Below, in pieces: positions 1 to 11,083 of a stretch of DNA of 64,000 bases; the stretch's first letter is position 1, and each line of letters starts with the position of its first letter. The notes beneath the pieces are model-generated. The model saw nothing but the letters and a program-made list of their open reading frames with translations. It was not told the DNA's origin and did not search any database. Position numbers and translations under genes: made by a program. Location of the stretch: the NCBI RefSeq assembly GCF_003171515.1, contig NC_089393.1:2914001-2978000 (forward strand). Reading direction: 5' to 3'. This stretch comes from Pyrenophora tritici-repentis (lineage: Eukaryota; Ascomycota; Dothideomycetes; Pleosporales; Pleosporaceae).

Positions 1-640
1 TGCGTCCTAGCTCCCGCAATATTGCAGAGCGCGCTGACTACCTATAGTTGAATGGGAGCTTGGAACAGTTCAAGGTCCGGGAGGATCAACCGATAGCTCC
101 GGGCACTGGCTGGTAGCGCTAGACGCTGATCCACCGAACCCGCTCGTGTTCAACACAACGAACATCAGAAAGAAATGATCACGGAATGGAAAGACCTATA
201 GCCCTGAAGTAATTCTAGCAGTATCAATCGACATTTACCTGGAATTGAGCCTCGCATCGTGTATGCTATGATGCCGTGAGGCGCAGATGACCTGGGCGGG
301 CACTGAATGATCTGAGAATGTCAGCATGAAATCTTTGCAGAAGCAGTGCTCTACTTTGAGCATAGTAATTGTAAAATGACTAAACCTCAGGCAGACGTGG
401 TTAATACATGTCACGGCAGCCAACTCACAACAACGGCAAAATCCCAGTGCCCAATCAGGTGGTTCGAGTGACTCGATGTACTGTACATTGGTAAACAAGT
501 CGAGGCGGACACGGCTTATCGATAACAAAACATGGAGTGCATGAGCTAGCAAGGAGCACGGGCCGCTGCGAAGAGGGACCAAGCTTGACGGGCTGTGAAG
601 CTCTCCTCTCCCACGGCCAGCTGCACGTCGCAGTTCCCAC
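1..640. other. no supported gene
   Basis: Only short overlapping open frames occur on both strands, and none shows a recognisable domain or codon pattern. The last 30-40 bases are open in the frame of the next gene, so its true 5' end could lie here. Confidence 0.4.
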
Positions 641-646
641 TTGCTG

Positions 647-1364
647 ATGCCAGTTCAAGAATTGTCTGAAGTCATGGACCTCTTTACTGATGACGGCACC
701 AATAGGCCTCACTCACGCAACTACACGTTTCCTTTCGACCCGATGCCACGTCAAGTCCCACGTACAGGTGGGCCGCCGGCGGAGCTTCTCTATCAAGGTG
801 CTCCACCACCTCATGCGGAGCGACCCGACACGCAACGTGAACAGTCAGTAGCCTACTGAATCACCTATAAGGAGCATGTATGCTGACTGGGTTAGTATCA
901 ACGTAGCCCCACCTAATCATCGCAGTCATGCTGCCGAAGCCGCTATTGCAAACGCGAACCGCCCAACGGCAGGCACTTCAGAACAAAAGCAACGGGAGTT
1001 GCAGCAGCAGCTGCCCACTTTGCAGACCACCCTGCCCATGACGGCCGACACGCCCAGCTACGAATTTCCTCGTGGGGGGTTGCAAACCCTCAACACCTAC
1101 AACCCGCACTTCCTCTTCGCACCTGTACCCGCGCTCAGCGCTGGAGACCGGACACCCACCGCCCAGTCACCCCAAACACCTACCGCTCGGATGCTGCAAA
1201 TATCCAACTCAGGATCGCCCCAGATACCTCCGCTCACACTCGACACTGGTGACAAGATGTTGATGGGAGAACCACTTCAGATTCGAGATGATATTGACTC
1301 GTGCTCGTCCGCCTCATCAACAAGTAGTGAGGTGTATCCGTGGAACTATGACCGCCCTCGGTAG
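647..1364 (+). CDS. hypothetical low-complexity protein, two exons
   Basis: I do not recognise the family. Two open frames, 647-843 and 926-1364, join in frame through a possible 82-bp intron (844-925; donor GTCAGT, acceptor ATCGCAG). The frame is open upstream of the first ATG (a TTG lies at 641), so the model may be 5' incomplete. The product is about 211 residues and rich in Pro, Thr, Ser and Gln. It has Gln runs, a Thr-Pro-rich middle (TAQSPQTPTAR) and a Ser-rich stretch near the C-terminus (SCSSASSTSS). No signal peptide or membrane segment is seen. It resembles a disordered regulatory-protein tail and could be the 3' end of a larger gene or a relict. It lies 600 bp from the receptor-kinase gene, on the opposite strand and convergent with it. 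Confidence 0.35.
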
Positions 1365-1987
1365 CCATGCAACCTTCATCGAAGGAGAAGCAGGCGTTTT
1401 TGTCAAAATGGTTGTAATTGGCGCTTGGCGCACTTGCTCTGTGCATTCATTCTTCGGCGTCTGTTATGGTCAATACCCTTACGGCATGCGGACCTTGTAT
1501 GTCTTGGTGTCGCTCTTCTTATGGTTTCATTATCTCCTTAGCCAGGATCTTCGCAAATGCATACTCTCTCTATTGTCGTAGCGGAGGTGCTAGCGCCGGT
1601 GCTGACGCGGGCAACGCAACGCGATTAGCTGAGTCCGTGTATAACGACCGCAAAACATGTATGTAGAAGCACACCTAGTTATTCTTATACATAATTGTAT
1701 ATCTATTATTACCATGATGATTCGCCTTTCAGTGTAAGCTGCATGTCTGAAACGCCTAGCCACCATAGTAATGATGTCGAACCTTGGAGTAAAATATGGG
1801 TTGAAACCAAGCGCTATACCTTGCTTATATCTGGAGCAGGACTGTGTCCATTTCTCCAAGTGGCACCGTCCAGTTTTGCTGTGGTGATCTGCTTCTACAG
1901 GCACTGTCTAGATCAAATGGTCATGCTGCATGCACGAAGTGTGACGCTCATATTGGGTGGCTTTATATGAGATTTGGTTTACTACGA
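1365..1987. other. intergenic, nothing supported
   Basis: This is the region between two convergent genes. Short open frames occur on both strands without recognisable features. Confidence 0.4.
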
Positions 1988-4900
1988 CTAATACCGATAC
2001 ACTAGACATAACGTCATTACGAGAATACAAAGGAAAGACACTATGCATAACCTCCGCCTCCACAAGTTCCCCATATCTTCGGCCTCTTTCTCCAGCCCGT
2101 AATACTTGATGAACGCGCGCATATCCTCCATATCCGTTTCACCCACTCGTATTCGTGCCCTCACAAGCTGCGACGCGCAATCTTTGGTGTCCGTCGCGTA
2201 CTCTCCAAAATGATCTTTGTACCAGTGAAATATTTCCCGTGAACTATCCGTCGCAACCTTGACAACATGTTGCTTGCTGGACTTGAGACGAGCCTCGTTT
2301 AGCTTGAACTCTACGTCCATCGTACGCCGGACCAATCCGTACCTCTCTTCCATGCGGCCCCGTACGAGATTGAGTGCATCTATAGCATCATTGACAAGAC
2401 TCTTCTGGCCGATTTTGGTGTTTACAACTGCGATCGCTACACGTATCTCTTCATGCCACGACTCATCGGTCGGACAGTACGTTTCAGCTGCATCTACAGC
2501 AGAGAGGAGTAATCCTCGAGCCTTGTACCAAAACGCTAGAGCATCGCTCTGATTTATGGAATATTTCGAGTCGCCTTCCGTCATGTGCAGTAAGCCGTCT
2601 TGAAACTTCGACATGATCCGTAGTTTGGGTAGAGAAGGATGGTGTTCTGGTCTTCGCGTATTTCTGTATCCGGAGGTTTTACGCTTGTGGACTTGCTTGG
2701 TGACTTTATCACCATTGCTGATCTTCTTTTCTATGGTAACCCCTATACTCGATAGCTCTCGGTGTGCATCGTCAAACTGCTCGGACTCTCGATAGAGTCT
2801 GGCCTGGTCCAGCTTGATTTCAAGACTGATTGTAGTAAGCCAGTCCCACCCGAGATGCTGCTTTTTGATCTCCTGGACCACTGACTGTAATTGGGCGATA
2901 AGATCTCTGGCCTTTGATTGAAAAGTCGAAGACTCTGCGTCTCTTGGGTGGGCGAGGTAGATGGTTATCAAATGTCTTCCTAAAATGAAAAAGACACGTA
3001 CTTGTTTCTCGCTATCGGCTTCACCAAGTTTGTGCTGGAAGTGTTCTCGAGTGTACTCAGTGACTCTCATGGCTTCTTCATATCTGTCTTTATCGAGAAG
3101 AACCTTCGAAAAGCAGATAACAGCTCGCACGGCTGGATAGCGTAGCTCAGGCTTTTGTTGCCGAGTGTGTTTCTTCGTGAAGTTTAAGAAGCACTCAAAG
3201 TGCGGCATAAACGGTTGTTCGGCCTGGTGAAGCTGCGAGTATGCGTTCGGACTTGTCTCCATGGCATTTGCGAGCAAAGACTGATAGGATTTGTAAATTA
3301 TCGAAAGCGCTTTGCTATGTCGTTTTAGAAGGCCTTCTGCGCCGCCTTCAGGGCCATCGAGTTGCTCAATCCATTCTAGTATTGTTTCTCGAATATTGCC
3401 ATTGATGGAGTACACCTCTCCAGGAGCCTTGTTGATAAGAGCGTAGTCTTCCAATTTCCCAAGAGATCTCAACAGCCCGGACCTTTTCGATCTTTTCGTG
3501 TGGTCGTTCTTCAGCGTACTCCATTTAACACCATTAGGGTCAAAAAACGCAAGCAGAAATAGTGTCCCAACCACCCTAGGCCAACTCGGGGTATGGGACA
3601 ATGTGCCTGTAAGGGGTTCGAGAACGTGAGTGAGGTACGATTCGAATGGGACCGTGACTTCTGAGAGACCGTTATCGTCCACCAGCTCTTTCAACTGCAT
3701 CACTGTAACTCTGGTATCTCCGATTTGATTGGCAGCATATTTGATCATCAGGGGAGACCAAAGCTTCTCGAGTAGATCTTTGATTTTGGGGGTGTCGGTT
3801 TCATCACCTTTGAGTCTTTCCCATTCTCCAATGTTTTGCTTGAACAAGCGCATTGAATCGGCAGGGCTAAGCGCAGTAACCTCAATGCAAGCTATTTGAA
3901 GTTTGCATGACGAATAATACTCCCTTATCTTGGCAAGGTTTCGTGTTGTGATGAGTATCTGATCCATGCCATGCCTAGGCGTCGGTAGCATCTGCTTGAG
4001 CTCCGTCATGTCACCGATGGGGTCAAATCCGTCCACGACCATGAACCACTTCCCACTCTTCTCTTGGTTCAGCCAGGATCCCAGCGAGTATCTCGTGACT
4101 CTTGAAAATGCTTGAGATTGGCCAGTAATGTCAACCTCGGACAAATTGATTTTGTCTGCAATAGCGTCGTATGAACTCATCAAGCTGTCTGCCGTTGTGG
4201 CGTCGACAAAGAACGTGTGTCTGGTGATGGCCTTGTCCTCAGGATACACGAACTGCCCTGCGTATTCACAGGCGTTTCGAGACTTCCTATTGGGAATCAT
4301 TAGCGAAACTTCCACGCAGTATCTGGTCCGGCTTACCCGATACCAGCAACCCCGTAGAGTGCTACGATGTCTGACTTCCGGAAGCCATTCGATATCTCCT
4401 GATACAGGCCCTGACCACCGCAGAGCGTGTCTCTGTCCAGAGGTAATGGGAGGTTCGAGTAGGCTTGTTGTCCCGGGGTTTGCTGAGAGCTTCCGGTGGA
4501 CTGAGGCGAGTATTCATGCCATCCAAAACTATTCATGACTTGGAAGAACTGATTCGGACATCTCACGCTGTAGAGGTGATTTTCTCTAGCCCTTCTCTTC
4601 GCCCGTGTGTAGGGATTACGCTTCGTCTTTGCTCTGTAACCTAGCGATGATTGACTGATTTGACGCAGATAGTCTACCACCTTCTCGGAGTCCGTGCCCG
4701 ACGGTCCAATAATGAACAAGTCAATCTCCACCTCCCATGAATATATACGCTCGTCTGGAGTTTGTAGCATATCGAAGATGATAGCTAACACTTCGCGATG
4801 TTGGCCTTCCTCTTGTTTGTTGCGCATGTCTTCAATCCATTCGCGCACTACAGGCATCGATCTGTGGAAAGCGCCCCGATACCATGAAGCCTCAGGATCC

Positions 4901-6207
4901 CGATCTCCATCCTCTCTTCGGGATTTGAACGTTGACCGACCGTCAGCGCCCATATGTAGTAACGTTGCTAATTCAATAAAAACACATCCAAGAGAGAATA
5001 CATCGTGCGCACGGGCATGTTTTAATCCATCCTCTTCCGTATGCTCTTCAAAGAATTCAGGAGGCGCCCAGTACTTGTCGGTAACCATACTCGTAGTTCC
5101 AGTATTGTCTGCGGGCTTGAGGTTCGAGGTGCCGAAGTCACAAAACTTCCAGATCTTCTCATCATTACTGTGGAAAAGAAGAATGTTGCTTGGCTTGATA
5201 TCCCGATGATAGCCCACCATGGTGTCGATCTCTCGGTGGATGTACGTCAGTCCTGATGCAAGGGCCAGCATAGTGTGGAAGTATATGAAGCCAGACGATC
5301 TATGCTCCGTTGTTTCCTCCTGCAACCAGCCCTCCATATTCATGTTTGCTGCAGGCGAAAACAGGTACAAACACTGACTCGGACTTTTGGCGTGACGAGT
5401 GTCTTCCAATCCTGCATAGAAGCTACCTCGCAAAGGTGTGATATTTCTGTGATCCCGTTGATGAAGCATTTTGAACTCCGAATCTACCCTTTCCCAAGCC
5501 TTTGTCCCTTGCCTTCTAATTTTTTTATATGCAACCACAACGCTCTACAAAAAGTCAATTTAGTGCCCTGGGGTCTGCCTGGGGCTAGCAAATACCTTGG
5601 AGACCTTTTCATCCGCTTGAGGTGGCAGAAATCCACTCGGAATTTCCACTTTGTATACTTCACCAAAAGACCCATAGCCGACTCTTTCGCGTTCGTTGGC
5701 GAATGGGAATATAAAGTGTGGTGGGTGAGATATAGTCCTCCCGGTTGGTAGGCCTGGCGGAAACACGAACTGCTTTTCATAGAAAGCAGAAGCGAAGCCA
5801 CGGAACAATGGCAATGTTTCTAAAGTCGCCAAATCACATGGTAGAGAGGCAAGGCCAGGCTCCGGGATATCGAAGAGGCTTTCGTCCGTGAAAGCTCTGG
5901 CATTGTTCAGGCTCAGGTGATGTGACTCGTCCATTAGAAGAAGTATAGCGTAGAGCTTTTGCTGGTTCTGCTTGATGAACTGAGCGAGCTGGATTCTTTC
6001 TTTCTTTGGGAGCAGTCGAACTTCTTCGTGCTCACGAAGCTGTTGAGCGATGTTTCCAACGGTAAAGAGCTCGTCGATAAATTCCAAAGTCAGGAAACCG
6101 CCCCGAACAGGCAAACGATTCTGTCTTTCCCGCCTTTCGATCTCAGCCATGAGTTCGTCCTTGAGATTGCCTGGTGGGTATGCGAGCCATGATAGGAAGG
6201 CACCCAT
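1988..6207 (-). CDS. NLR-like receptor: protein kinase + NB-ARC + TPR-like region + C-terminal membrane segment
   Basis: Three exons: 6207-5596, 5544-4337 and 4286-1988. The introns are 51 and 50 bp, and the product is 1372 residues. Residues 1-170 are an unassigned helical N-terminus. A kinase domain follows, with glycine loop GYGSFGEV (about 176), VAYKK, HRDIKPSN (about 317) and DFG (about 340). The second intron falls inside the P-loop; splicing restores GVAGIGKS (about 602-609). Next come a Walker B-like WFMVVDGFD and ILITTRN, as in NB-ARC STAND ATPases, then a winged-helix-like segment and a long helical TPR-like region. The last 20 or so residues (CIVSFLCILVMTLCLVYRY) look like a membrane anchor. 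Known: fungal STAND proteins of this build act in non-self recognition and regulated cell death. Inferred: ligand sensing by the TPR region triggers kinase signalling at a membrane. The kinase motifs are complete, so it is probably active. Start chosen as the first ATG of the first exon. Confidence 0.85.
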
Positions 6208-6950
6208 CGTTTGGACATGTGTTGGAAAGGAGGCTGTGACAACAGGTTACGCAAGCAACAGGGCGAGAGCACAGCTATGTGCTTATCTGCCACTCACATA
6301 GCATGTGGCTGTTCAGAGTGACAGTACAGCTCCGGCTAAGTGGGTTGGAGCCGCCGGTGTATAGCTTCGCCGTGGCCGCTTTCAGTCAATGCATCAACGC
6401 GGTCTTCATCGTGTATGCCATGCCGAGCGGCTGGACCTATGGGAGGTGGGGTCGTCTCGTTCAATGAGGCAGTGATACACCTCAAAGCTCTGTTAATATA
6501 AGCGCCCGTTTGCCTCCATTTGCCTTCTCCTGCAGCCACTGCAAGCCTCAGCAGATGCAGCTTCACGTCGGCCTATCACCGACTTCTTCAGCCTCGCGGC
6601 TACCACACCCTACAAACGAGGGCACGCATCCATTACGCTCATCGCGAGTCCTTCAACCGGAATAGGCGGCCAAGGACGAATGTGCAGATGTGAGGCGCTC
6701 TTGCGCGGGTGGACTGCTCACGCGTCGTATCTTGGGCGCGCGACGCGGGGCTAGCACTGGGGCCCGCATCTACCCTGATCCGGCGCCTGCAACGGGCCGC
6801 AATGAAGATGCGACGGGAAGCTCGTAACGCAAACGAACACTATCAAGAGCAGTTCTTTTTTTCGAAGACGGCGACTTCAAGAAGTTGATATCAGAGAGAG
6901 CTACTTGTATCAGCTATGGGAGTAGGGGTAGCAGGCGTCCCGCGAACATC
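6208..6950. other. intergenic, promoter side of the receptor gene
   Basis: No coding signal or repeat was recognised. It separates the receptor gene from the broken HET gene. Confidence 0.4.
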
Positions 6951-8247
6951 TCACGATCCTCGACTCAAGCGAAAAGGGCAGGAGATCCGATAGTCGTCCG
7001 TCTGTCCCATTCCCCTCTCGCACAAAGTTAAAAAATCTGTAACAGGCAGACTGTCTTGCTGCCCCTTATGTCGGACGCAGGAGAGGATTTCCAGGAACAT
7101 CCAGAGCGTCGAAAATGGTACATATATCAAATGCCCAGTGCTGCTACTTCTGATGCTGAAACTTTCAGTAAGTATGTAGTTCTGCTCACCTTCAATCCCA
7201 TCCCACTCTGATAGATTGCGGAATCGATTGACAATGAAAAAGTCCGACGTGGTTGTAGTATTGTGAAGATAATGAAGGCAGTCATATCCTATTGTGTTGA
7301 ATGCACAATATAAGGGACAATCTTTGTGGATATGAACCACGATAGTAGCAGGAGTAAAGACATAGCAAAGGAGCCGTGGTAAGAGAGAACATGTATGCCG
7401 GGGATCGTAAAGTTCCACAGAGTCGACTCGCCGTAACTTCACAATTCTTCTGCGACACAGTGGTTCCTTGTCTCCATAGATTTGGAATGGGTCTTTCTCT
7501 TGTCTGAACCTGACCCAGAGGCCACTCACATCGATCTCAATGTAATCATTGAGACCCGCGATACGATGATTCCCCTGCCTGTACCGCCTTTGAGGTTGGA
7601 TGAGAGTCCACAGTACCACCAGAATTGAGCATACGCATAAAGATTCCTTGCAGCTAGTCAGGGTTTCATGGACTAGATTCTCAATCGAAAGATTGTAGTC
7701 AATCTCGAAGCTGGCCTTCTCGCGACAAAGTGGTACCAAAGCGAAGATGCGATCATGGGTAAGAGTAGACTCCGTCCTCGAGAAGTCAGCATGCAGCAAG
7801 ATTAAACCCTTTCCGATGGAGAGGCACCGTCCAGTATCAAAGTATTGCGAATTGAGAGAGTGGACTGTGGATGTATCCAGGGATACGACATTGCCTAGCA
7901 GCTTCGACAAGCTGTGCGAATTCGGCCCTGTTGGAGCCCAACAGGACGACGACATGGCGAGCTAGAGTGATCTCTTGGATGATCCAGCACCGCTTCCAAT
8001 ACTTGTTGTTGAATAAGTGTTGACAAAGCCAATTCATACGAGCCATAACTTCCTCATGACTGTACTCTATTCGGCTCATCAGACCTTGCAGTAAATTATC
8101 GTATCCAGTCAGCTGCCCTCGTGGTTGACCAAGCCACGCGTAAACGCACCAAGCTTTGGAATAAATATCGCCCATTTGTGCAATCTGATGACTCTTTTCC
8201 TTTGGGTCGTCCTGGTTGATACATAGGGCATCTATCCATATCCAGAC
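6951..8247 (-). pseudogene. HET-domain protein, 5'-truncated and frameshifted
   Basis: Reading from 8247 down, the frame gives VWIWIDALCINQDDPKEK, then QIAQMGDIYSKAW and RCWIIQEITLARHVVVLLGS. These are the hallmarks of the HET domain (PF06985), which triggers cell death in heterokaryon incompatibility. The segment that normally precedes WIDALCINQ is missing; at 8247 the sequence changes to AT-rich transposon-like DNA. The first frame stops near 7837. The coding sense continues in another frame (7955-6951), with HDRIFALVPLC matching the RDKIFALLGL block. No plausible intron joins them, so I read a single-base frameshift between about 7850 and 7930. Neighbourhood: beside an NLR-like gene, typical of incompatibility loci. 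The truncated 5' end means it cannot make a full HET domain. Confidence 0.7.
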
Positions 8248-8278
8248 TTGTCATTAAGCAAACGCGTTTGAATAGTTT

Positions 8279-8310
8279 GTTTGATTTGCTTGACTATAAG
8301 CAAATCAAAC
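8279..8310. repeat. perfect 13-bp inverted repeat
   Basis: The arms GTTTGATTTGCTT (8279-8291) and AAGCAAATCAAAC (8298-8310) flank a 6-bp loop. It lies just outside the break of the HET gene and may be part of the transposon that truncated it. Confidence 0.5.
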
Positions 8311-8506
8311 GTAGAATTAAAATTTGTTTAGTTTATTTAACCATTTAACTAATATTACATAGCGAGCTATTCTATAGATGTCCTAAGGTGTTTTAAGATT
8401 AACTTTAATACGGTGTTCGGATAGTAACATGTTTTATAAGCGAGTGCACATTACAAGCGAGTGAGCACCCCACCAACTTTCTTCAACGCGCAAACTTTAA
8501 ATAATT

Positions 8507-9566
8507 ATGGCACCCCTAACTCAAGCCCAGAAAGCTTCTTGTAAGGCTAATATAGGCCTTACTATCTTAGCTATCTAGCAGAAACAAATTCAGACTGAAT
8601 CTCGTGCTGCGCAGATGTTTAATGTCTCTCGCCATACACTCCACCGCCAACGCGCTGGCAAGCCTGCACGACGCGATTGCTAGCCTAACTTAAGAAGGCT
8701 TACCTAGAGAGAAGAGGAGGTGATTATTGACTATATACTTTAGCTAGATGAGAACGGATATGGGCCTACCTACGCAGATGTACGAGATATGGCTAATAAG
8801 CTAATAGCTACGCGTGGCGCTAGCCCTGTTAGCATCTACTAGCCGCGTAACTTTGTTAAGCGTACAGACAGTCTTTAGACGTGTTTTAACTAAGCGTACA
8901 ATAGGCAGAGAGCTCTATGTGAGGATGCGACATTAATAAAGAGGTGGTTTAAGCTTGTAGAAGAGACAAAGGCTGAGCTAGGTATCTGCGATAAGGATGT
9001 CTATAACTTTAACGAAGCTAGCTGTCGGATCGTGAGTATCGGTAGGGACGTCGGATGCTCAACACTTCGGCCCGACTTCGGCCCGACTTCCGCTGAGCTT
9101 AGGTATACCTTCGTAGCACCTATGTTCGTAGAATCAATCAGAATCATTACCACATAGAATGCATTCCTAGTTATCGTTATTTCCCTTTACGCACTTAGTG
9201 CAAAGCCAACCAACACTAGCTTTATAATAGGCAAGATTACAACGCAGCTAGTTATAACAGGAGCAGAGAGGAGAGGCAGGCCGAAGAGTATTCAGCCAGG
9301 CAATCGCGAGTGGGTAACGCCAATCGCTGCTATCAGCGCTGCTAGCTGGTTAGTCCCACCATTCCTTATCTTGGCTGGCTAGTACCACCTATCAGCCTGG
9401 TATGAGGAGGATATCCCACGCGACTAGGCGATCGCAGTCAGCGACAATAGCTGGACGAATAATAAGCTTGGAGTTGAGTGGCTAAAGCACTTCAACGCTC
9501 ACACGCAGGCTCGTAGTATAGGCGCGCGTCGCTTGCTTATTATTGATGGCTATAAGAGACTATGTG
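8507..9566 (+). pseudogene. dead Fot1/pogo-type transposase (RIP relict 1)
   Basis: Translation through stops recovers, in order, a psq-type helix-turn-helix (AAQMFNVSRHTLHRQRAG), a CENP-B-like segment, DVYNFNE, then QPGNREWVTPIAAISA, DNSWTNN, GVEWLKHFNAHT and RRLLIIDGY. These are blocks of the pogo/Fot1 DDE transposases. All in-frame stops I saw are TAG, as expected from C-to-T change at CAG. The NFNEAS(F) block is split by a 192-bp solo LTR at 9024. Homology ends near 9566 and the catalytic C-terminus is lost. The leader resembles that of the relict at 17756, so both belong to one family. Confidence 0.8.
9024..9215. mobile_element. solo LTR (192 bp) inside the pogo relict
   Basis: The sequence starts TGTCGGATCG and ends CCAACCAACA (TG...CA). 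It is flanked by a 5-bp target duplication CTAGC at 9019-9023 and 9216-9220. Removing it restores the pogo reading frame across the NFNEAS/FIIGK junction. Confidence 0.8.
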
Positions 9567-9759
9567 AACCAAGTTACGGTTTGTGTGAAGGAAAGCGACT
9601 ATACCAAAACGGGCACTAGCTGCAGATCCAACCTGACAAGGGTACTGGGTACCCGGGCATCAACAAACTTTACCAATTGGAAAAAGGTGGGTGTTAAATA
9701 GTAAACTATTATATTCACGTTTATAACTTTTAATTGCAGCCTATCTTTAACTGCCGCGC

Positions 9760-10092
9760 TCATAGGCCCCCGGGGCAATCCAATTGTCGGCCTGGCGGAT
9801 CGCAGCCATTACTGGTGTCGCTGCCCGGAAAATAGCAGACTGTACAACAGGGCCAATGGCTGTCATGGAATTGTACAGACACAAAATGATGACGAACGGT
9901 TGTCTGCACACCGGCAGTAGCTTCCTACTCCGTCTTGAGGATCGGCACTGTAGACGGATGTCAGCGATGCAATAATGTAGAGGACAATCCCCCATGGCTG
10001 AAGGTAGCATACGCGTTGTAGCATGGCTGTTGTTGAGCTGCGGCTAAGCCTAGGAGGGCGGCCAGAGAAGCAAACTTGAAGAGCGAGAGCAT
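9760..10092 (-). CDS. candidate small secreted cysteine-rich protein
   Basis: The ATG at 10092 opens a clear signal peptide (MLSLFKFASLAALLGLAAA, then QQQPCYN). My model has two introns. The first has donor GTATGC, branch GCTGAC and acceptor CTACAG, about 65 bp. The second is about 40 bp and ends TTGTACAG. The mature part reads DGVGSYCRCADNRSSSF, then CYFPGSDTSNGCDPPGR and DCPGGL. The total is about 73 residues with at least six cysteines. The exact second donor is uncertain (GTGTCT or GTACAA). A TATA-like box lies about 97 bp upstream. No family is recognised. Size, secretion signal, cysteines and a home between dead transposons fit the effector-like proteins of plant-associated fungi, but that role is inference. 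It could also be a decayed gene. Confidence 0.5.
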
Positions 10093-10188
10093 ACTGCTTG
10101 AGCTTAAGATGTACGAGGGTTTAGACACGAGGTGCACCTGAAAAGAAGTTTGGATAGGTGCAACTCCCCCAACAGGGCGGACCAGTCG

Positions 10189-10195
10189 TTATATA
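10189..10195 (-). promoter_or_regulatory. TATA-like box of the small secreted protein gene
   Basis: TATATAA reads on the minus strand about 97 bp upstream of the ATG at 10092. Confidence 0.35.
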
Positions 10196-10504
10196 CTCAT
10201 GCTTGCTTTCCACGGCGCTCGCGGAGATGGTCCATATTCAATCAACCTACCCCACGTTGTTGTATGCAATCAAAGCAATCGTCTGCCGCTTTTTCCGGCT
10301 TTATTAACATGGCACTTTGAACTGCCAGTAAATCGACTTCTCAGCGGAGCTGCTGGTGCTTCGCTAATAGCTGATAGATAAATTGGGAAGGTTGTGTCTT
10401 GTTGGCGCATGCAACTTTACAAGTCTGTCCAATGCAGGGTTTCAGAAAGATGGCCTAAGTTCATAAATTGCTTCTGCAGGTCTTTTCATGCCGCAAATGC
10501 GGCC

Positions 10505-10559
10505 TAGACTTGCTATCAGTTAGTATGTAGATAGATATAACTAACTGATAGCAAGTCTG
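10505..10559. repeat. 55-bp hairpin, MITE-like
   Basis: A perfect 19-bp inverted repeat (10506-10524 and 10540-10558) has a 15-bp loop. The outer end AGACTTGC resembles the ends of the hAT elements nearby (CAGACTTGTC at 10860, CAGACTCCGC at 23001). No target duplication was found. Confidence 0.5.
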
Positions 10560-10859
10560 CATCCGCCCTAATAGCTCCTGCAGCTCGGATGTAACCCTCG
10601 TTTTAACGATCAGAGAGTGGAAGCAGTCTGTTAGAAGGATTTAGCCTATGTATGGCGTCGTGCGGGTAAGTCACGTGTGCTGGAAGTCCTTCAGATCCTG
10701 CGCGAGGCTAGTGTAACTCGCATGGCCGTTACTGCTTTCTAGTATGCGGCTATAAAACTGCTTAGTAGCACAGATAGGCAGCCGTTAGAATCATCTATTC
10801 ATTGTGCATTGATTCATTTCTCAGCAATTCAATATGCGCTCTCTTCACGTCATTACCGG

Positions 10860-11083
10860 CAGACTTGTCAACAATCAAGCGGCTTGCAAGCGCTTGATTG
10901 ATAGCTTGATAACTATCAATCCCATCAAGTCAAGCTCGCTTATAATAATTTTTTAGCAATCTAAGCTGAGGAGGGTCAGCTTAATTGTTCAGCTTAATAG
11001 GCTTGATTAAGGTGGCGCGTGAGGCTGCTCGTTTTGCAGAAGGAGCGATTTCACGATAGGTTTTTGGTGTTGTAGTCGTCGTA
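10860..11083 (+). mobile_element. 5' terminal region of the old hAT element (hAT-1)
   Basis: It begins CAGACTTGTCAACAATCAAGC. The 16-mer TTGTCAACAATCAAGC recurs at 18714-18729, outside the other end of the same hAT gene in the inverted segment, so these look like terminal inverted repeats. The element continues after the Fot1-like insertion at 13191. The outer target duplication could not be confirmed. Confidence 0.5.
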
